From: Maribacter orientalis
Lineage (GTDB): Bacteria > Bacteroidota > Bacteroidia > Flavobacteriales > Flavobacteriaceae
Reading direction: 5' to 3'
Assembly (NCBI RefSeq): GCF_900109345.1
Contig: NZ_FNZN01000013.1
Span: 1 to 64,000, forward strand
Length of the DNA stretch: 64,000 bases
Shown here: piece by piece, positions 46,065-55,574 of the stretch
How the letters are laid out: each line of letters begins with the position of its first letter
How positions within the stretch are numbered: the stretch's first letter is position 1
Program-made: the position numbers and the translations under genes
Notes under the pieces: generated by a model
What the model was told of the DNA's origin: nothing
Database searches by the model: none
Seen by the model: only the letters and a program-made list of their open reading frames with translations

Positions 46065-47245
46065 ATTATAATGCTGACGAAAAAGGATATTATGGGGAAT
46101 TTGGCGGTGCCTTTATTCCAGAAATGCTATATCCCAATGTTGAGGAGCTGCGTGCCAACTATCTAAAAATAATGTATGAGGATTCTTTTCAAGAAGAATT
46201 TAACCAGCTATTAAAAGATTATGTTGGCAGACCATCTCCATTATATTTTGCCAAACGTCTTTCTGAAAAGCACGGTTGTAAAATTTATTTGAAGCGAGAA
46301 GACCTTAACCATACAGGTGCGCATAAGATTAATAATACAATTGGTCAAATACTAATGGCTCAGAAATTAGGCAAGACTAGAATAATTGCAGAAACGGGCG
46401 CTGGTCAACATGGGGTTGCAACCGCTACGGTTTGTGCGTTAATGGGCTTAGAATGTATTGTATATATGGGTGAAATCGATATTGCTCGTCAAGCACCAAA
46501 TGTGGCCCGTATGAAAATGCTAGGCGCAGAGGTTAGACCAGCGAAATCTGGCAGTAGAACGCTAAAAGATGCGACAAATGAAGCAATCAGAGATTGGATC
46601 AACAATCCGGTAGATACGCATTATATTATAGGCTCTGCGATTGGGCCACACCCCTACCCTGATATGGTGACGCGGTTTCAATCTGTTATATCCGAAGAAA
46701 TAAAATGGCAACTAAAAGAAAAAGAAGGACGTGAAAATCCTGATTATGTTGTTGCTTGTATTGGTGGTGGCAGTAATGCCGCAGGCACCTATTATCACTT
46801 TTTACATGAACCTGAAGTAGGTATTATTGCTGTGGAAGCAGCAGGTAAAGGCGTAAATTCAGGAGAAAGTGCAGCAACTTCTGCTTTAGGAAAAGTTGGA
46901 ATTATTCATGGCTGTAAAACAATGCTGATGCAAACACCTGATGGACAAATTACCGAACCCTACTCTATTTCTGCAGGATTAGATTACCCTGGTGTCGGAC
47001 CTATGCATTCGCATTTATACAAAACAGGTCGTGCAGAATTTTATTCGGCTACCGATGATGAGGCTATGGCTGCAGGGCTAGAATTAACACAATTAGAAGG
47101 AATCATACCCGCCATTGAAACGGGACATGCATTTGCCATTTTTGCCCATAAAAAATTCAAGAAAGATGATGTTGTAGTAATTAGTCTTTCTGGAAGAGGT
47201 GATAAAGATTTGAACACGTATATCGATTATTTTAAGCTAGCATAA
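46061..47245 (+). CDS. trpB: Tryptophan synthase beta chain
   Basis: This 394-residue PLP enzyme condenses indole and serine. [15 protein letters not shown] contains the PLP lysine, [18 protein letters not shown] is the core helix, and [15 protein letters not shown] binds the phosphate. VEAAGKG and [15 protein letters not shown] [14 protein letters not shown] are intact. It starts [22 protein letters not shown], a TrpB1-type protein. It pairs with TrpA through a substrate tunnel. Confidence 0.98.
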   Translation: MNYNADEKGYYGEFGGAFIPEMLYPNVEELRANYLKIMYEDSFQEEFNQLLKDYVGRPSPLYFAKRLSEKHGCKIYLKREDLNHTGAHKINNTIGQILMAQKLGKTRIIAETGAGQHGVATATVCALMGLECIVYMGEIDIARQAPNVARMKMLGAEVRPAKSGSRTLKDATNEAIRDWINNPVDTHYIIGSAIGPHPYPDMVTRFQSVISEEIKWQLKEKEGRENPDYVVACIGGGSNAAGTYYHFLHEPEVGIIAVEAAGKGVNSGESAATSALGKVGIIHGCKTMLMQTPDGQITEPYSISAGLDYPGVGPMHSHLYKTGRAEFYSATDDEAMAAGLELTQLEGIIPAIETGHAFAIFAHKKFKKDDVVVISLSGRGDKDLNTYIDYFKLA

Positions 47246-47246
47246 G

Positions 47247-48011
47247 ATGAGCAATAGAATAAAAAGCAAATTACAAGAAGACAAGAAACTTCTTTCCATA
47301 TATTTTACAGCTGGGTATCCATCTTTAAATGACACTGTTCAGATTATTCAAGATTTGGAGAAGAATGATGTAGATATGATTGAAATAGGTTTACCCTTTA
47401 GTGATCCTTTAGCAGACGGCCCTACAATTCAAGAAAGTTCTACCCATGCCTTAAAAAATGGTATGACTACCGAACTACTTTTTGACCAATTAAAAGACAT
47501 TAGAAAATCTGTTTCTATTCCCTTGATTATTATGGGATATTTCAACCCAATGCTACAATATGGCGTTGAAGCATTTTGTAAAAAATGTCATGAGATAGGT
47601 ATTGATGGTTTAATTATGCCCGATTTACCTTTAGATGTGTATCAATCGGATTATGAAGCAATATTCAAAAAATATGGGTTGTTAAATATCTTCTTAATTA
47701 CTCCGCAAACTAGTGATCAGCGTATTCACCAAATCGACAAGGCTTCAGATGGATTTATCTATATGGTTAGCTCGGCAAGTGTAACAGGGTCAAAATCTGG
47801 TTTTGGGCAAGAGCAAGAAAATTATTTTGAGCGCGTTGCAGCAATGAATCTAAAAAACACACAGATTGTTGGGTTTGGTATTAAAGACGCGGAAACTTTT
47901 AAACAAGCCACTAAAACTGCTAAAGGTGCCATTATTGGTTCAGCTTTTATTAAACATTTGACGGCAAATGGAATTACCAAAATAGCCGATTTCATTAATA
48001 AAATACGTTAA
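47247..48011 (+). CDS. trpA: Tryptophan synthase alpha chain
   Basis: This 254-residue TIM barrel splits indole-3-glycerol phosphate. MIEIGLPFSDPLADGPTIQ carries the catalytic Glu, GLIMPDLPLD the catalytic Asp, and IYMVSSASVTGSKSGF and VGFGIKDAE the phosphate loops. It starts one base after trpB and is last of the biosynthetic genes. Confidence 0.97.
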   Translation: MSNRIKSKLQEDKKLLSIYFTAGYPSLNDTVQIIQDLEKNDVDMIEIGLPFSDPLADGPTIQESSTHALKNGMTTELLFDQLKDIRKSVSIPLIIMGYFNPMLQYGVEAFCKKCHEIGIDGLIMPDLPLDVYQSDYEAIFKKYGLLNIFLITPQTSDQRIHQIDKASDGFIYMVSSASVTGSKSGFGQEQENYFERVAAMNLKNTQIVGFGIKDAETFKQATKTAKGAIIGSAFIKHLTANGITKIADFINKIR

Positions 48012-48012
48012 T

Positions 48013-48243
48013 TTGAAAGAATTCACAAGCAATTGGAAATTGATACTCCTGTTATGTCTAACCTTGGGGATGGCACCTTTTTTTCCTGAGCCTCACATTT
48101 ATGGAAAGTTAAAATGGATTATTGGAGGCGCGCACGGAATGGGATTTATGGATTGGTTTGATGTGTTATTACATGGGTTTCCATTTGTACTACTTATTCG
48201 TTTAATTGTCCTGAAATTATTCAAATTAAAAATTAGCAAATAG
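48013..48243 (+). CDS. Small two-helix membrane protein after trpA
   Basis: A 76-residue frame opens with TTG one base after the trpA stop. There is no better ATG before residue 20. Two hydrophobic segments (WKLILLLCLTLGMAPFF at about 8-24 and DVLLHGFPFVLLIRLIVLKLF at about 51-70) flank a loop with HIYGKLKWIIGGAHGMGFMDW. Similar short proteins occur in other Bacteroidota, but I know no function. Its tight spacing makes it part of the trp transcript. No clear terminator follows in 48244-48491. Confidence 0.78.
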   Translation: MKEFTSNWKLILLLCLTLGMAPFFPEPHIYGKLKWIIGGAHGMGFMDWFDVLLHGFPFVLLIRLIVLKLFKLKISK

Positions 48244-48491
48244 TCTTATTTTTTTAAGTACTCACTACCATTTTAGGTGATGATTGGGGATTATTCAATT
48301 ACGGTTTTAATTACCTTATTGATTAAAATATAACATCAAGACACAATATACTAATCATGTCTGCAGGGTATATGTGACATTAAAAATAATTCGACAATCA
48401 TATTATGAGCCTTAACATATGTACTACTCCATTTAAAATAGATTTCACAGCATTTTCATTACTTTTAAAGAATATATATACAAGAACATTC

Positions 48492-49985
48492 ATGAAAAAA
48501 TTTATTTCTTACCTACTATACTTATCTCTTTGTTTTAGTTATTCACAAGACTCTGTTCTAATAAAATCTAAGGTAGCCAATGCTATAACCGAATTGAGCG
48601 ATTTTGTTGCGATACCTAATGATGCATTGAATGCAGATGATATAGATTCTAATCTTTTTTGGCTTAGAAAAAAGTTTACAGAACGAGGATTCAATAGTTC
48701 TATTTTAGATACTGAAGGTCTTCCCTTATTCTTTGCAGCATTACCTATGGATGATAGCAAGCCTACTATTTTATTTTATATGCATTTAGATGGACAATCT
48801 GTAGACCCATCAAAATGGGACCAACCTGATCCATACAAAGTAGTTTTAAAATCTAAAACTGAGGATGGCTGGAAAACGGAATCATTTTCTGATTTATCTG
48901 ATGATATTAATTATGATTGGCGCCTTTTTGGTAGATCAACCTCAGATGACAAAGGCCCTATCGTAATGTTCTTAAATGCAATTGATATTCTTAGAAAAGA
49001 AAATGTAGACATCCCATATAATGTAAAAGTCATTTTAGATAGTGAAGAGGAAAAAAGCAGCGCCCCATTACCAAAAGCGGTACGCACCTATAAAGATTTG
49101 CTTAAAGCAGATTTCTTAGTCATTAATGACGGACCTGTTCATGTTTCAGGAAAACCAACTATCGTTTATGGCTGTAGAGGTATAACTACACTCTCACTGA
49201 CTACTTACGGCCCCATTAAACCTCAACATAGTGGTCATTATGGTAATTATGCACCAAACCCTGGGTTTCAATTAGCTCAACTACTTGCCACTATGAAAGA
49301 TGCTGAAGGGAAAGTTCTAATAGAGGGTTATTATGACGGAATTACCTTAGACGAGGCAACTCTTGAGATATTGAGGAGCGTACCCGATAATGCAGAAGAA
49401 ATCAATTCTAATTTAGCCATTTCAACTCCTGAAAAAGTAGGTAGTTTTTATCAAGAAGCGCTACAATACCCTTCTTTAAATATAAGAGGATTAGGTTCTG
49501 CATGGATTGGCGATCAAGCAAGAACAATAGTGCCTGCTACAGCTACTGCGGAATTAGATTTGAGATTAGTACCTGAATCTGATGGCAACCATCTAAAAGC
49601 TTTAGTAAAAGATCATATTAAAAAACAAGGGTATCATGTGATGAGCAGTGTTCCTACCAAAGAAGAGCGTTTAAAGTATGACCATATTGTTACAGTTCAA
49701 GAAGGATCTGTTACCGATGCTTTTAGAACGGACTTGAATAACCCATTTGGAAAATCAATAGTAAAAATTTTGGAAAACAAATTTGGTGAAAAACCGGTTC
49801 AAATAAGAATTATGGGTGGTACTGTGCCTATTTCTCCATTTATTAATGAATTAAAAATACCTGCGTTTATTGTTCCTATGGTAAACCCTGACAACAATCA
49901 ACATAGCCCGAATGAGAATTTAAAGATTGGTCAGATTGCTTACGGTATTGAAACTTTTTATTCCCTGTTGAGCACGAAGATGTAA
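48492..49985 (+). CDS. Exported M20 family metallopeptidase
   Basis: This 497-residue protein has signal peptide MKKFISYLLYLSLCFSYSQ. The longer frame from 48405 is rejected because this ATG opens the signal. M20 zinc ligands and catalytic residues are visible: H in FYMHLDGQSVDP, D in RSTSDDKGP, the catalytic and ligand Glu pair in LDSEEEKSSAPL, D in VINDGPV and the last His in NNQHSPNEN. A dimerisation domain lies in between (about 215-370). It is likely to be a periplasmic di- or aminopeptidase. The gene stands alone after the trp operon. Confidence 0.9.
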   Translation: MKKFISYLLYLSLCFSYSQDSVLIKSKVANAITELSDFVAIPNDALNADDIDSNLFWLRKKFTERGFNSSILDTEGLPLFFAALPMDDSKPTILFYMHLDGQSVDPSKWDQPDPYKVVLKSKTEDGWKTESFSDLSDDINYDWRLFGRSTSDDKGPIVMFLNAIDILRKENVDIPYNVKVILDSEEEKSSAPLPKAVRTYKDLLKADFLVINDGPVHVSGKPTIVYGCRGITTLSLTTYGPIKPQHSGHYGNYAPNPGFQLAQLLATMKDAEGKVLIEGYYDGITLDEATLEILRSVPDNAEEINSNLAISTPEKVGSFYQEALQYPSLNIRGLGSAWIGDQARTIVPATATAELDLRLVPESDGNHLKALVKDHIKKQGYHVMSSVPTKEERLKYDHIVTVQEGSVTDAFRTDLNNPFGKSIVKILENKFGEKPVQIRIMGGTVPISPFINELKIPAFIVPMVNPDNNQHSPNENLKIGQIAYGIETFYSLLSTKM

Positions 49986-50204
49986 TATTTTGTCATATCA
50001 ACTATTTTCTACAGTCTTTTAATTAAAGCCTGCTTTTAATGAATGTAAATCAACAAAATTAACGGCATAATAATTGACTTTACTTTAGTATGATATTTAA
50101 AAATCACCTCAGCCTATTTTTTCTTTACCTTTTTTTATAGCACCTAATTTTGACTTATTAGGCACAATGCCAAATAAAAATATACAACCAAGTAAATAAT
50201 TACA

Positions 50205-50522
50205 ATGTTTGAGTGTTTACAGCATGGTGAACAATATACTATTGAAATTACATCGTTGGGTTATTTTGGTAAACGGCAAAACATTTATATTATAAATGAC
50301 CTGGGACTAATTACCGCAAACTTAAATAGTTCATCAAAGGTTTTAACAACATACGATATTGAAGAACTGATTCGTTTTGAGCTACAATTAAGGGATCTTC
50401 AAATTGGTGGATGTTCAACCGTGGATAAGTTTGTACTTAGCAATTTCAACGAAACATTTGTGACTAATGATGGTACTTACAGTTGGCAAGGCTACAAACA
50501 ACTTCTTGCATTATTCGAATAG
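50205..50522 (+). CDS. Hypothetical 105-residue protein
   Basis: This is an unrecognised soluble protein. It has no signal peptide or membrane segment and a mixed alpha/beta composition, with a repeated LR-x-LQ-like stretch (IRFELQLRDLQIGGCST). It has its own ATG and about 220 bases of upstream sequence, where TAATTTTG at 50145-50152 could be a -7 element lying in a CCTAAT/ATTAGG inverted repeat. Convergent with ppc. I cannot assign a function. Confidence 0.7.
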   Translation: MFECLQHGEQYTIEITSLGYFGKRQNIYIINDLGLITANLNSSSKVLTTYDIEELIRFELQLRDLQIGGCSTVDKFVLSNFNETFVTNDGTYSWQGYKQLLALFE

Positions 50523-50526
50523 AAAT

Positions 50527-50560
50527 AAAAAAAAGAGCCGCCCTAAATTAAGTCGGCTCT
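50527..50560 (-). terminator. Terminator after ppc
   Basis: AGAGCCG at 50534-50540 pairs with CGGCTCT at 50554-50560. On the minus RNA the U-tract comes from the plus A-run 50527-50534. It lies 24 bases past the ppc stop and just after the convergent 105-residue gene. Confidence 0.8.
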
Positions 50561-50584
50561 ATGAATTATATTAAAAACTTAAGA

Positions 50585-53131
50585 TTAAGCCGAGTTTCTA
50601 CTCGCATTAATATTACCATATAAAGAACGAGTAACAATTTTCTCATACAACTCTTTAAATTCTGTGCCTTCGCCAATTCTTTGAAGTGCATATTGTTGTA
50701 TCACTAATAATGGTAAAACTATATTCTCTCTAATTTTAATAGACTCTCTAGAAATTGCTTCTTTTTCCATCAAAATCTCCATACCAGATAATTTCAATAA
50801 CATTGCTTTTGAAAGTATATACTCTGCATGAAGAATTTCCCAAAATGCGCCATACTCTTCGTTCTCTTTCATATAGCTAGTCAATTCAAAATAGCATTTT
50901 GAAAGACTCATCATACTATTCATCATTAGAGCTTGAAAGAATGGTACTTCCTCATAAAGCTTTTGCGCTTCCTCAAATCTGCCATTATCTTCTAAAGACT
51001 TTAATGCTGTACCAATTCCATAATAGCCTGGTACGTTTTGCTTTAACTGGCTCCAAGATCCTACGAATGAAATAGCCCGCAAATCAGACAACTCTAATTT
51101 AGCCTTATTACCACGTTTACCTGGTCTACTACCAATATTTGCCTTGGTATAGTACTTCAACGTACTCATATTCTCTAAATAAGGCATAAACTTATCATGA
51201 TGTTTTAATTCATCATATTTCTTAAAGCTTAATTCAGATAGCTCTTCTACTAACTTTCTATCAGTTTCAGAAATTGAAATTTCCTTTCCTAAAATGGTAT
51301 TAGATAATCCTGCTGTCAATAATTGCTCACTATTATAAATAAATTGCTCTTTTGTACCGTAAGTACTTGTAATAGTTTGCCCCTGAATGGTAAGTTGTAT
51401 TTCGTTATTCGCAACTTCTTTTGTCTGTGCTGCATAAAAACGGTGTGTTTTGCCACCACCTCTTGCCGGTGGACCTCCCCTACCATCAAAGAAAATAGCT
51501 GCAATATCATTTTCATCACATACAGCAGAAAGCTCTTCTTTTGTTTTTAAAATAGACCAATTCGCTTTTAAATAACCACCATCTTTAGTACCATCAGAGA
51601 AGCCTAACATTATCGTTTGCTTATTATTTCTACTTTGTACATGCGACCTATACTCTGGCAAGTTGAACATAAATCGCATAGTTTCCTGTGCACTGTCCAT
51701 ACCATTCATAGTTTCAAATAACGGAACTATATCAAACGTTATTTTCTTATCTGCCCAACCACACCATCTAAAAAGGGCATATACAAACAAAATAGAGAAA
51801 ACGTCTTCAGAATTACTAATGATATATCTATTACAACCTTCCTCACCATTCTTATCTTGTATAGTTTGTAATTGAAGAATGTTCTTAATAGTATCCTTTA
51901 CAATTTCCTCTTCATAATCATTTGGTTCTAATTGGAAATTTTCATGCAGTAAAATATCAATTAGGCGCTCTTCAGATAATTCACTAAGTTCTTCCTTAAT
52001 AAATTCTTTCTTTTTAAGAACCTCTACCATAACCTTAGTATGCATACTATGGTCTTGGCGAATATCTATAGTAGCAAAATGAACTTTAAAAATTTTCACT
52101 TTGTCAATAAAACGTTCTAAATCTTTTAAATAAAGTCCTTGATATTTTTCAATCAAGATTAGTCTAATTTCCTCAAGGGGAATTATCAAATCTTTATATC
52201 CAATATCTTTTAAACTATCGAACATTGCGATATACAGATTGGATCGCAATTTCTGTAATGGCTCTTGTACATCCTTAAAAGTAAGTTTATGCAAAAGACT
52301 CTTTAGCTCATTGTAATAACATTTCATTAATGTTAAACGAAGCTCGTTCATTACATCTCTAGTAATATCTGCTGTTACAAACGGATTCCCATCACGGTCA
52401 CCACCTGGCCAAAATCCTAATTTCACAATATCATGATTCTCAAATTCCTTTGATCCCACACTACCTTTTATATAGGCATACATATCACCAATTGCATCGT
52501 AATATACATTTCGCAATGTATAAATGATGTTCTTAGCTTCGTCTAATGGCGTCGGTTTGGTCGCATTAATTAACGAGGTAAGTCCCAATTGCTGTAATCC
52601 AACATCTATCTCATCAATTTTATCTTCAAGAATCAATGTTCTAAGATTGGTGATAATATCTAATACTGCAGGAGTGTAGAATTGTGTAGGGTGAGCCGTA
52701 AGTACAATTCTAGCACTGAAGGTGCTTAATTTATCCCAAATAGTATCCCAAGAATTATTCTTTTCAACCAATTGAAAATATTCTCTTAATGACAATGAAC
52801 TAGAATGCTTATGTAATTTCGGGAATGCTGCATCTTCAACACTATCATAAAGTACCACTTGGCGCTCTACATATTGTATAATACGAAACATAAAATCAAT
52901 TTGTTCTTTTTCTGATTCTATCTCCACAAAATTTTCGAAAAAATTTTCTAATATTTCTTTTGGATTAAGGCCATTACTCAAACCTTTTTCTGATTGGTTC
53001 AGTAATAACGGTATCAACATACCTACATTCTCAATATTCTTGTAAGGTAAATTGAGGAATAGACTATTATAGACATTAAATTTATTTTGGACAGACTTTT
53101 TAAACTCTGCCAACCTTTCTTGTTGTTGCAT
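50585..53131 (-). CDS. ppc: Phosphoenolpyruvate carboxylase
   Basis: This 848-residue enzyme fixes bicarbonate on PEP to give oxaloacetate. Motifs: VLTAHPTQF (catalytic His near residue 146), GFWPGGDRDGNPFVT (near 244), MLGFSDGTKDGGYLKANW (phosphate site) and FFDGRGGPPARGGGKTHRF (near 556). The protein is shorter than typical PEPC (about 880-970), and its C-terminus ends INASRNSA, not with the usual RNTG, as part of a divergent group seen in Bacteroidota. Catalytic residues are kept, so it should be active. Allosteric behaviour may differ. Single-gene unit with a terminator. Confidence 0.92.
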   Translation of the reverse strand: MQQQERLAEFKKSVQNKFNVYNSLFLNLPYKNIENVGMLIPLLLNQSEKGLSNGLNPKEILENFFENFVEIESEKEQIDFMFRIIQYVERQVVLYDSVEDAAFPKLHKHSSSLSLREYFQLVEKNNSWDTIWDKLSTFSARIVLTAHPTQFYTPAVLDIITNLRTLILEDKIDEIDVGLQQLGLTSLINATKPTPLDEAKNIIYTLRNVYYDAIGDMYAYIKGSVGSKEFENHDIVKLGFWPGGDRDGNPFVTADITRDVMNELRLTLMKCYYNELKSLLHKLTFKDVQEPLQKLRSNLYIAMFDSLKDIGYKDLIIPLEEIRLILIEKYQGLYLKDLERFIDKVKIFKVHFATIDIRQDHSMHTKVMVEVLKKKEFIKEELSELSEERLIDILLHENFQLEPNDYEEEIVKDTIKNILQLQTIQDKNGEEGCNRYIISNSEDVFSILFVYALFRWCGWADKKITFDIVPLFETMNGMDSAQETMRFMFNLPEYRSHVQSRNNKQTIMLGFSDGTKDGGYLKANWSILKTKEELSAVCDENDIAAIFFDGRGGPPARGGGKTHRFYAAQTKEVANNEIQLTIQGQTITSTYGTKEQFIYNSEQLLTAGLSNTILGKEISISETDRKLVEELSELSFKKYDELKHHDKFMPYLENMSTLKYYTKANIGSRPGKRGNKAKLELSDLRAISFVGSWSQLKQNVPGYYGIGTALKSLEDNGRFEEAQKLYEEVPFFQALMMNSMMSLSKCYFELTSYMKENEEYGAFWEILHAEYILSKAMLLKLSGMEILMEKEAISRESIKIRENIVLPLLVIQQYALQRIGEGTEFKELYEKIVTRSLYGNINASRNSA

Positions 53132-53361
53132 ATTTCAAAAACTTTTGGCCATACCATTATGGCAAACTTTATAAATTTCGAATATAAATATCGCTATTCC
53201 AAGAGAATTTAGAGAATCATTACACTGAAATATCATTTTACTAGAAGTAAACCACAAAATAGTATGTATTGACAACAAATATTCCTAAATACAGACAAAG
53301 CTATCTACATTTATAGTGTAATCAAGCAAATAAAATTTTCATTTTCATATAGTGTTCTCGT

Positions 53362-53394
53362 AAAAGAGTCTTGTTCTAAACGCAGGACTCTTTT
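53362..53394 (-). terminator. Probable terminator of the UDG-like gene
   Basis: AAAAGAGTC (53362-53370) pairs with GACTCTTTT (53386-53394), and TTG/CAG extends the stem with one wobble. It lies 30 bases past the stop at 53425. The U-run on the minus RNA is part of the stem, so efficiency is uncertain. Confidence 0.55.
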
Positions 53395-53424
53395 TAGTTT
53401 TAAGAAATTCTAGCCACACCCTAC

Positions 53425-54099
53425 TTAGAAAAACTCTTTATACTGAAGCACCCTAAAATCTAACGTATTGAATTCGGTGTTTTCGCGCTTCATTCTCTTA
53501 TAACTTTCGAGACTACCTACTGCTCTATTTGCAGCGCCAGAAGGCGCTATTAACGAAACGGTTTTTATTTTGTTCTTTGTAATAGGATGTATAAATTGAT
53601 GTATTCGAGGAACGGTGTTTGAAATATTCTCCAATAAAACATCATGTTCTATTAAATGTTTCCTGAAAAAATATTCAGGTCCGTTTTTACTATTACCTCC
53701 TGTGAAAAGAAGCGTTTTCACTTTAGGATACTTTTCTAAATAATCGAGTACATTACGTAACTTAGTATTTTGCATACCAATATCTGATGCATCAATTGTC
53801 TTACGCTCAGCCGATGCTACAATATCACAAACACCAATATGTCTTTGCTTTAAAAATGATTTACGTTGTTCAATGGCTTCATGGGTAGATTCAAACTTTA
53901 ACTCCAAATTAAATATTCTATCTAGTATCGGCCATAATTGACCATCTCTACTACCGTAGCAAAAATTAACATCACCTTCTTTTAAATCACCCGTTGTAAA
54001 TCGCGGTGGCGGTAAGGTACCAACAATAAGTTTCTCTGTATTGTGGTCAATAAAGGGTTCATAAGGATGAGTATGGAGAAACACTTTTTGCATCAACAT
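53425..54099 (-). CDS. UDG-superfamily protein (uracil/hypoxanthine-DNA glycosylase-like)
   Basis: The protein has 224 residues (222 if the ATG two codons later is used). The first motif LIVGTLPPPRF and following NFCYGSRDGQLWPILDRIF match the pattern of family 6-like uracil/hypoxanthine DNA glycosylases (I-G-S/T-x-P, then Y-x-x-x-x-N/x-x-F/L-W). GVCDIVASAERK and the C-terminal LIAPSGAANRAVG correspond to later motifs of the fold. Base excision repair of deaminated bases is therefore likely, but the residues at the active site differ from classical Ung and the substrate is uncertain. It is a single gene divergent from the bTHX gene. Confidence 0.7.
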   Translation of the reverse strand: MLMQKVFLHTHPYEPFIDHNTEKLIVGTLPPPRFTTGDLKEGDVNFCYGSRDGQLWPILDRIFNLELKFESTHEAIEQRKSFLKQRHIGVCDIVASAERKTIDASDIGMQNTKLRNVLDYLEKYPKVKTLLFTGGNSKNGPEYFFRKHLIEHDVLLENISNTVPRIHQFIHPITKNKIKTVSLIAPSGAANRAVGSLESYKRMKRENTEFNTLDFRVLQYKEFF

Positions 54100-54175
54100 T
54101 TAATCTCTTGAGTTCATTTTCTCAACTATTCATTCCTAAATTACTAACTTTAAATGAAATCAAAGAAAACGAGTT

Positions 54176-54304
54176 ATGGGTAAAGGAGACAGAAAGTCAA
54201 AAAAGGGAAAAATATCAAATAATTCTTATGGTGCAAGAAGACCTCGAAAAATTAAAAAAAGACCAACGATTGAGGAAAAAATAAAAGTTAATAAAAAAAA
54301 GTAA
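54176..54304 (+). CDS. Ribosomal protein bTHX
   Basis: This 42-residue very basic protein, MGKGDRKSKKGKISNNSYGA then RRPRKIKKRPTIEEKIKVNKKK, has 17 or so Lys/Arg. The MGKGDxKxxxGKI-x-SYGxxRPRK pattern is that of the small-subunit protein THX, first known from Thermus and present in Bacteroidota, where it fills a cavity at the head of the 30S. It is too short for usual ORF cut-offs. It ends two bases before the convergent stop of the lipoprotein gene. Confidence 0.9.
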   Translation: MGKGDRKSKKGKISNNSYGARRPRKIKKRPTIEEKIKVNKKK

Positions 54305-54306
54305 CC

Positions 54307-54672
54307 TTATTCGTCTATTCTAAAATTCAGACCTACTTGATTTTCTTCGTCCAAGGTAATCTCATAGGTATAGAAACCTATTGGTAATGAATCAGTAAAT
54401 ACTTCCGTAGGAAAATAATTTAAACTAGTAGAATCTGTTAGTATGGTAAGCGCAGCCGTTGGATAAGCCTTTTCAAACTCGATATATTCAGAAAATTTAC
54501 CAGCTTCGATATTTTCATACACCGTGTCATTTTTAGCTACACGAACTTCACTAAAAAATAGACTCGTACTGTTCTGAATACGAATATTTACCATGCTCAC
54601 ATTATCATCCCTATCAGTACAAGAAAAGAATAAACCTATGCAAAAAATAGAAAGTAGTAATACCCGTTTCAT
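54307..54672 (-). CDS. Hypothetical lipoprotein
   Basis: The protein has 121 residues with a lipoprotein signal MKRVLLLSIFCIGLFFSC (lipobox LFFSC, Cys18) followed by DRDDN. The mature part is a small beta domain (SLFFSEVRVAKNDTVYENIEAG; IGFYTYEITLDEENQ) resembling flavobacterial envelope lipoproteins of unknown role. It is convergent with the bTHX gene and lies 47 bases downstream of yaaA on the same strand, so it may be co-transcribed with it. Confidence 0.82.
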   Translation of the reverse strand: MKRVLLLSIFCIGLFFSCTDRDDNVSMVNIRIQNSTSLFFSEVRVAKNDTVYENIEAGKFSEYIEFEKAYPTAALTILTDSTSLNYFPTEVFTDSLPIGFYTYEITLDEENQVGLNFRIDE

Positions 54673-54719
54673 ATGCGCTATTTAAGTTTAACTAATAACG
54701 TAAAACCGTAGATAATATT

Positions 54720-55481
54720 TTATCTAATGAATACAGGTTCGTTTTGCTTTATGGTATGCTCTTGACTGAATTCGTAATCATCTAAATTGAAACATTTGAT
54801 ATCTTCTAAGGTTTTCGCGTTAGAATCTAATATAAAACGAACCATAGAGCCTCTTGCTTTTTTTGCAAAAAAACTGATGATTTTTAATTTATCATTCTTC
54901 CAGTCTTTAAATATGGGCGTAATAATTTCAGCTTTTAAATTCTTTGGCTGTAGCGCACTATAGTATTCATTACTTGCCAAATTAACAAGCAACTCGCCCT
55001 CTTCCATTTCATTGTTCAAATATTCGGTAAGTCTGTTTCCCCAATATTCATAGAGATTTTTATTTCTACCTACTTTCAACGAGGTGCCCATTTCTAAACG
55101 GTAAGGCTGCATTAAATCGAGCGGTCTTAAGATACCATACTGACCAGATAGAATTCTAAGCGTTTTTTGCAGACGTTTTATTTTATCATCGGATAATGTA
55201 TACGCATCTATACCTTGATACACATCGCCATTAAAAGCATAGATTGCCTGTCTAGAATTCTTGGGTGTAAACGGAGTTTCAAAATCTTGATTACGTTGCC
55301 AATTCAACTGTGCCAAATTATCTGAAATGGACATAAGTTCAGACAAAACTTTAGGTTTTTTCTTAGCCAAAAGCTTGTTCAACTTCTCGGCATCATCTAT
55401 AAACTCTGCCGACGTATATTCAGTAGTTGGAAGTTCACTTTCGTAATTCAATGATTTAGCCGGTGAAATAACAATTTTCAT
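54720..55481 (-). CDS. yaaA: Peroxide stress protein YaaA
   Basis: This 253-residue DUF328 protein starts at the ATG at 55479-55481 with the hallmark [16 protein letters not shown]; the eight extra codons up to a TTG are rejected. [44 protein letters not shown] (in pieces) is diagnostic, as are [10 protein letters not shown] and the C-terminal [13 protein letters not shown]. In Escherichia coli the protein lowers free iron during H2O2 stress. The fold is a HhH-like DNA-binding one. CAAAAATA on plus at 55503 could be a reversed -7 box. Confidence 0.93.
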   Translation of the reverse strand: MKIVISPAKSLNYESELPTTEYTSAEFIDDAEKLNKLLAKKKPKVLSELMSISDNLAQLNWQRNQDFETPFTPKNSRQAIYAFNGDVYQGIDAYTLSDDKIKRLQKTLRILSGQYGILRPLDLMQPYRLEMGTSLKVGRNKNLYEYWGNRLTEYLNNEMEEGELLVNLASNEYYSALQPKNLKAEIITPIFKDWKNDKLKIISFFAKKARGSMVRFILDSNAKTLEDIKCFNLDDYEFSQEHTIKQNEPVFIR

Positions 55482-55574
55482 AGTGCACTTTTTAAGTATA
55501 CCCAAAAATAAAAAGGAATTGTAGGAAGACCTACTAAAGATAAAAAAGAGTTTAAATAGCGTTATCGAAGAATC

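Noticed and set aside
55519-55536. Hairpin after the pseudouridine synthase gene as its terminator
   Set aside because: The stem is only five to six pairs and the T-rich stretch is offset. Too weak to list as a feature.
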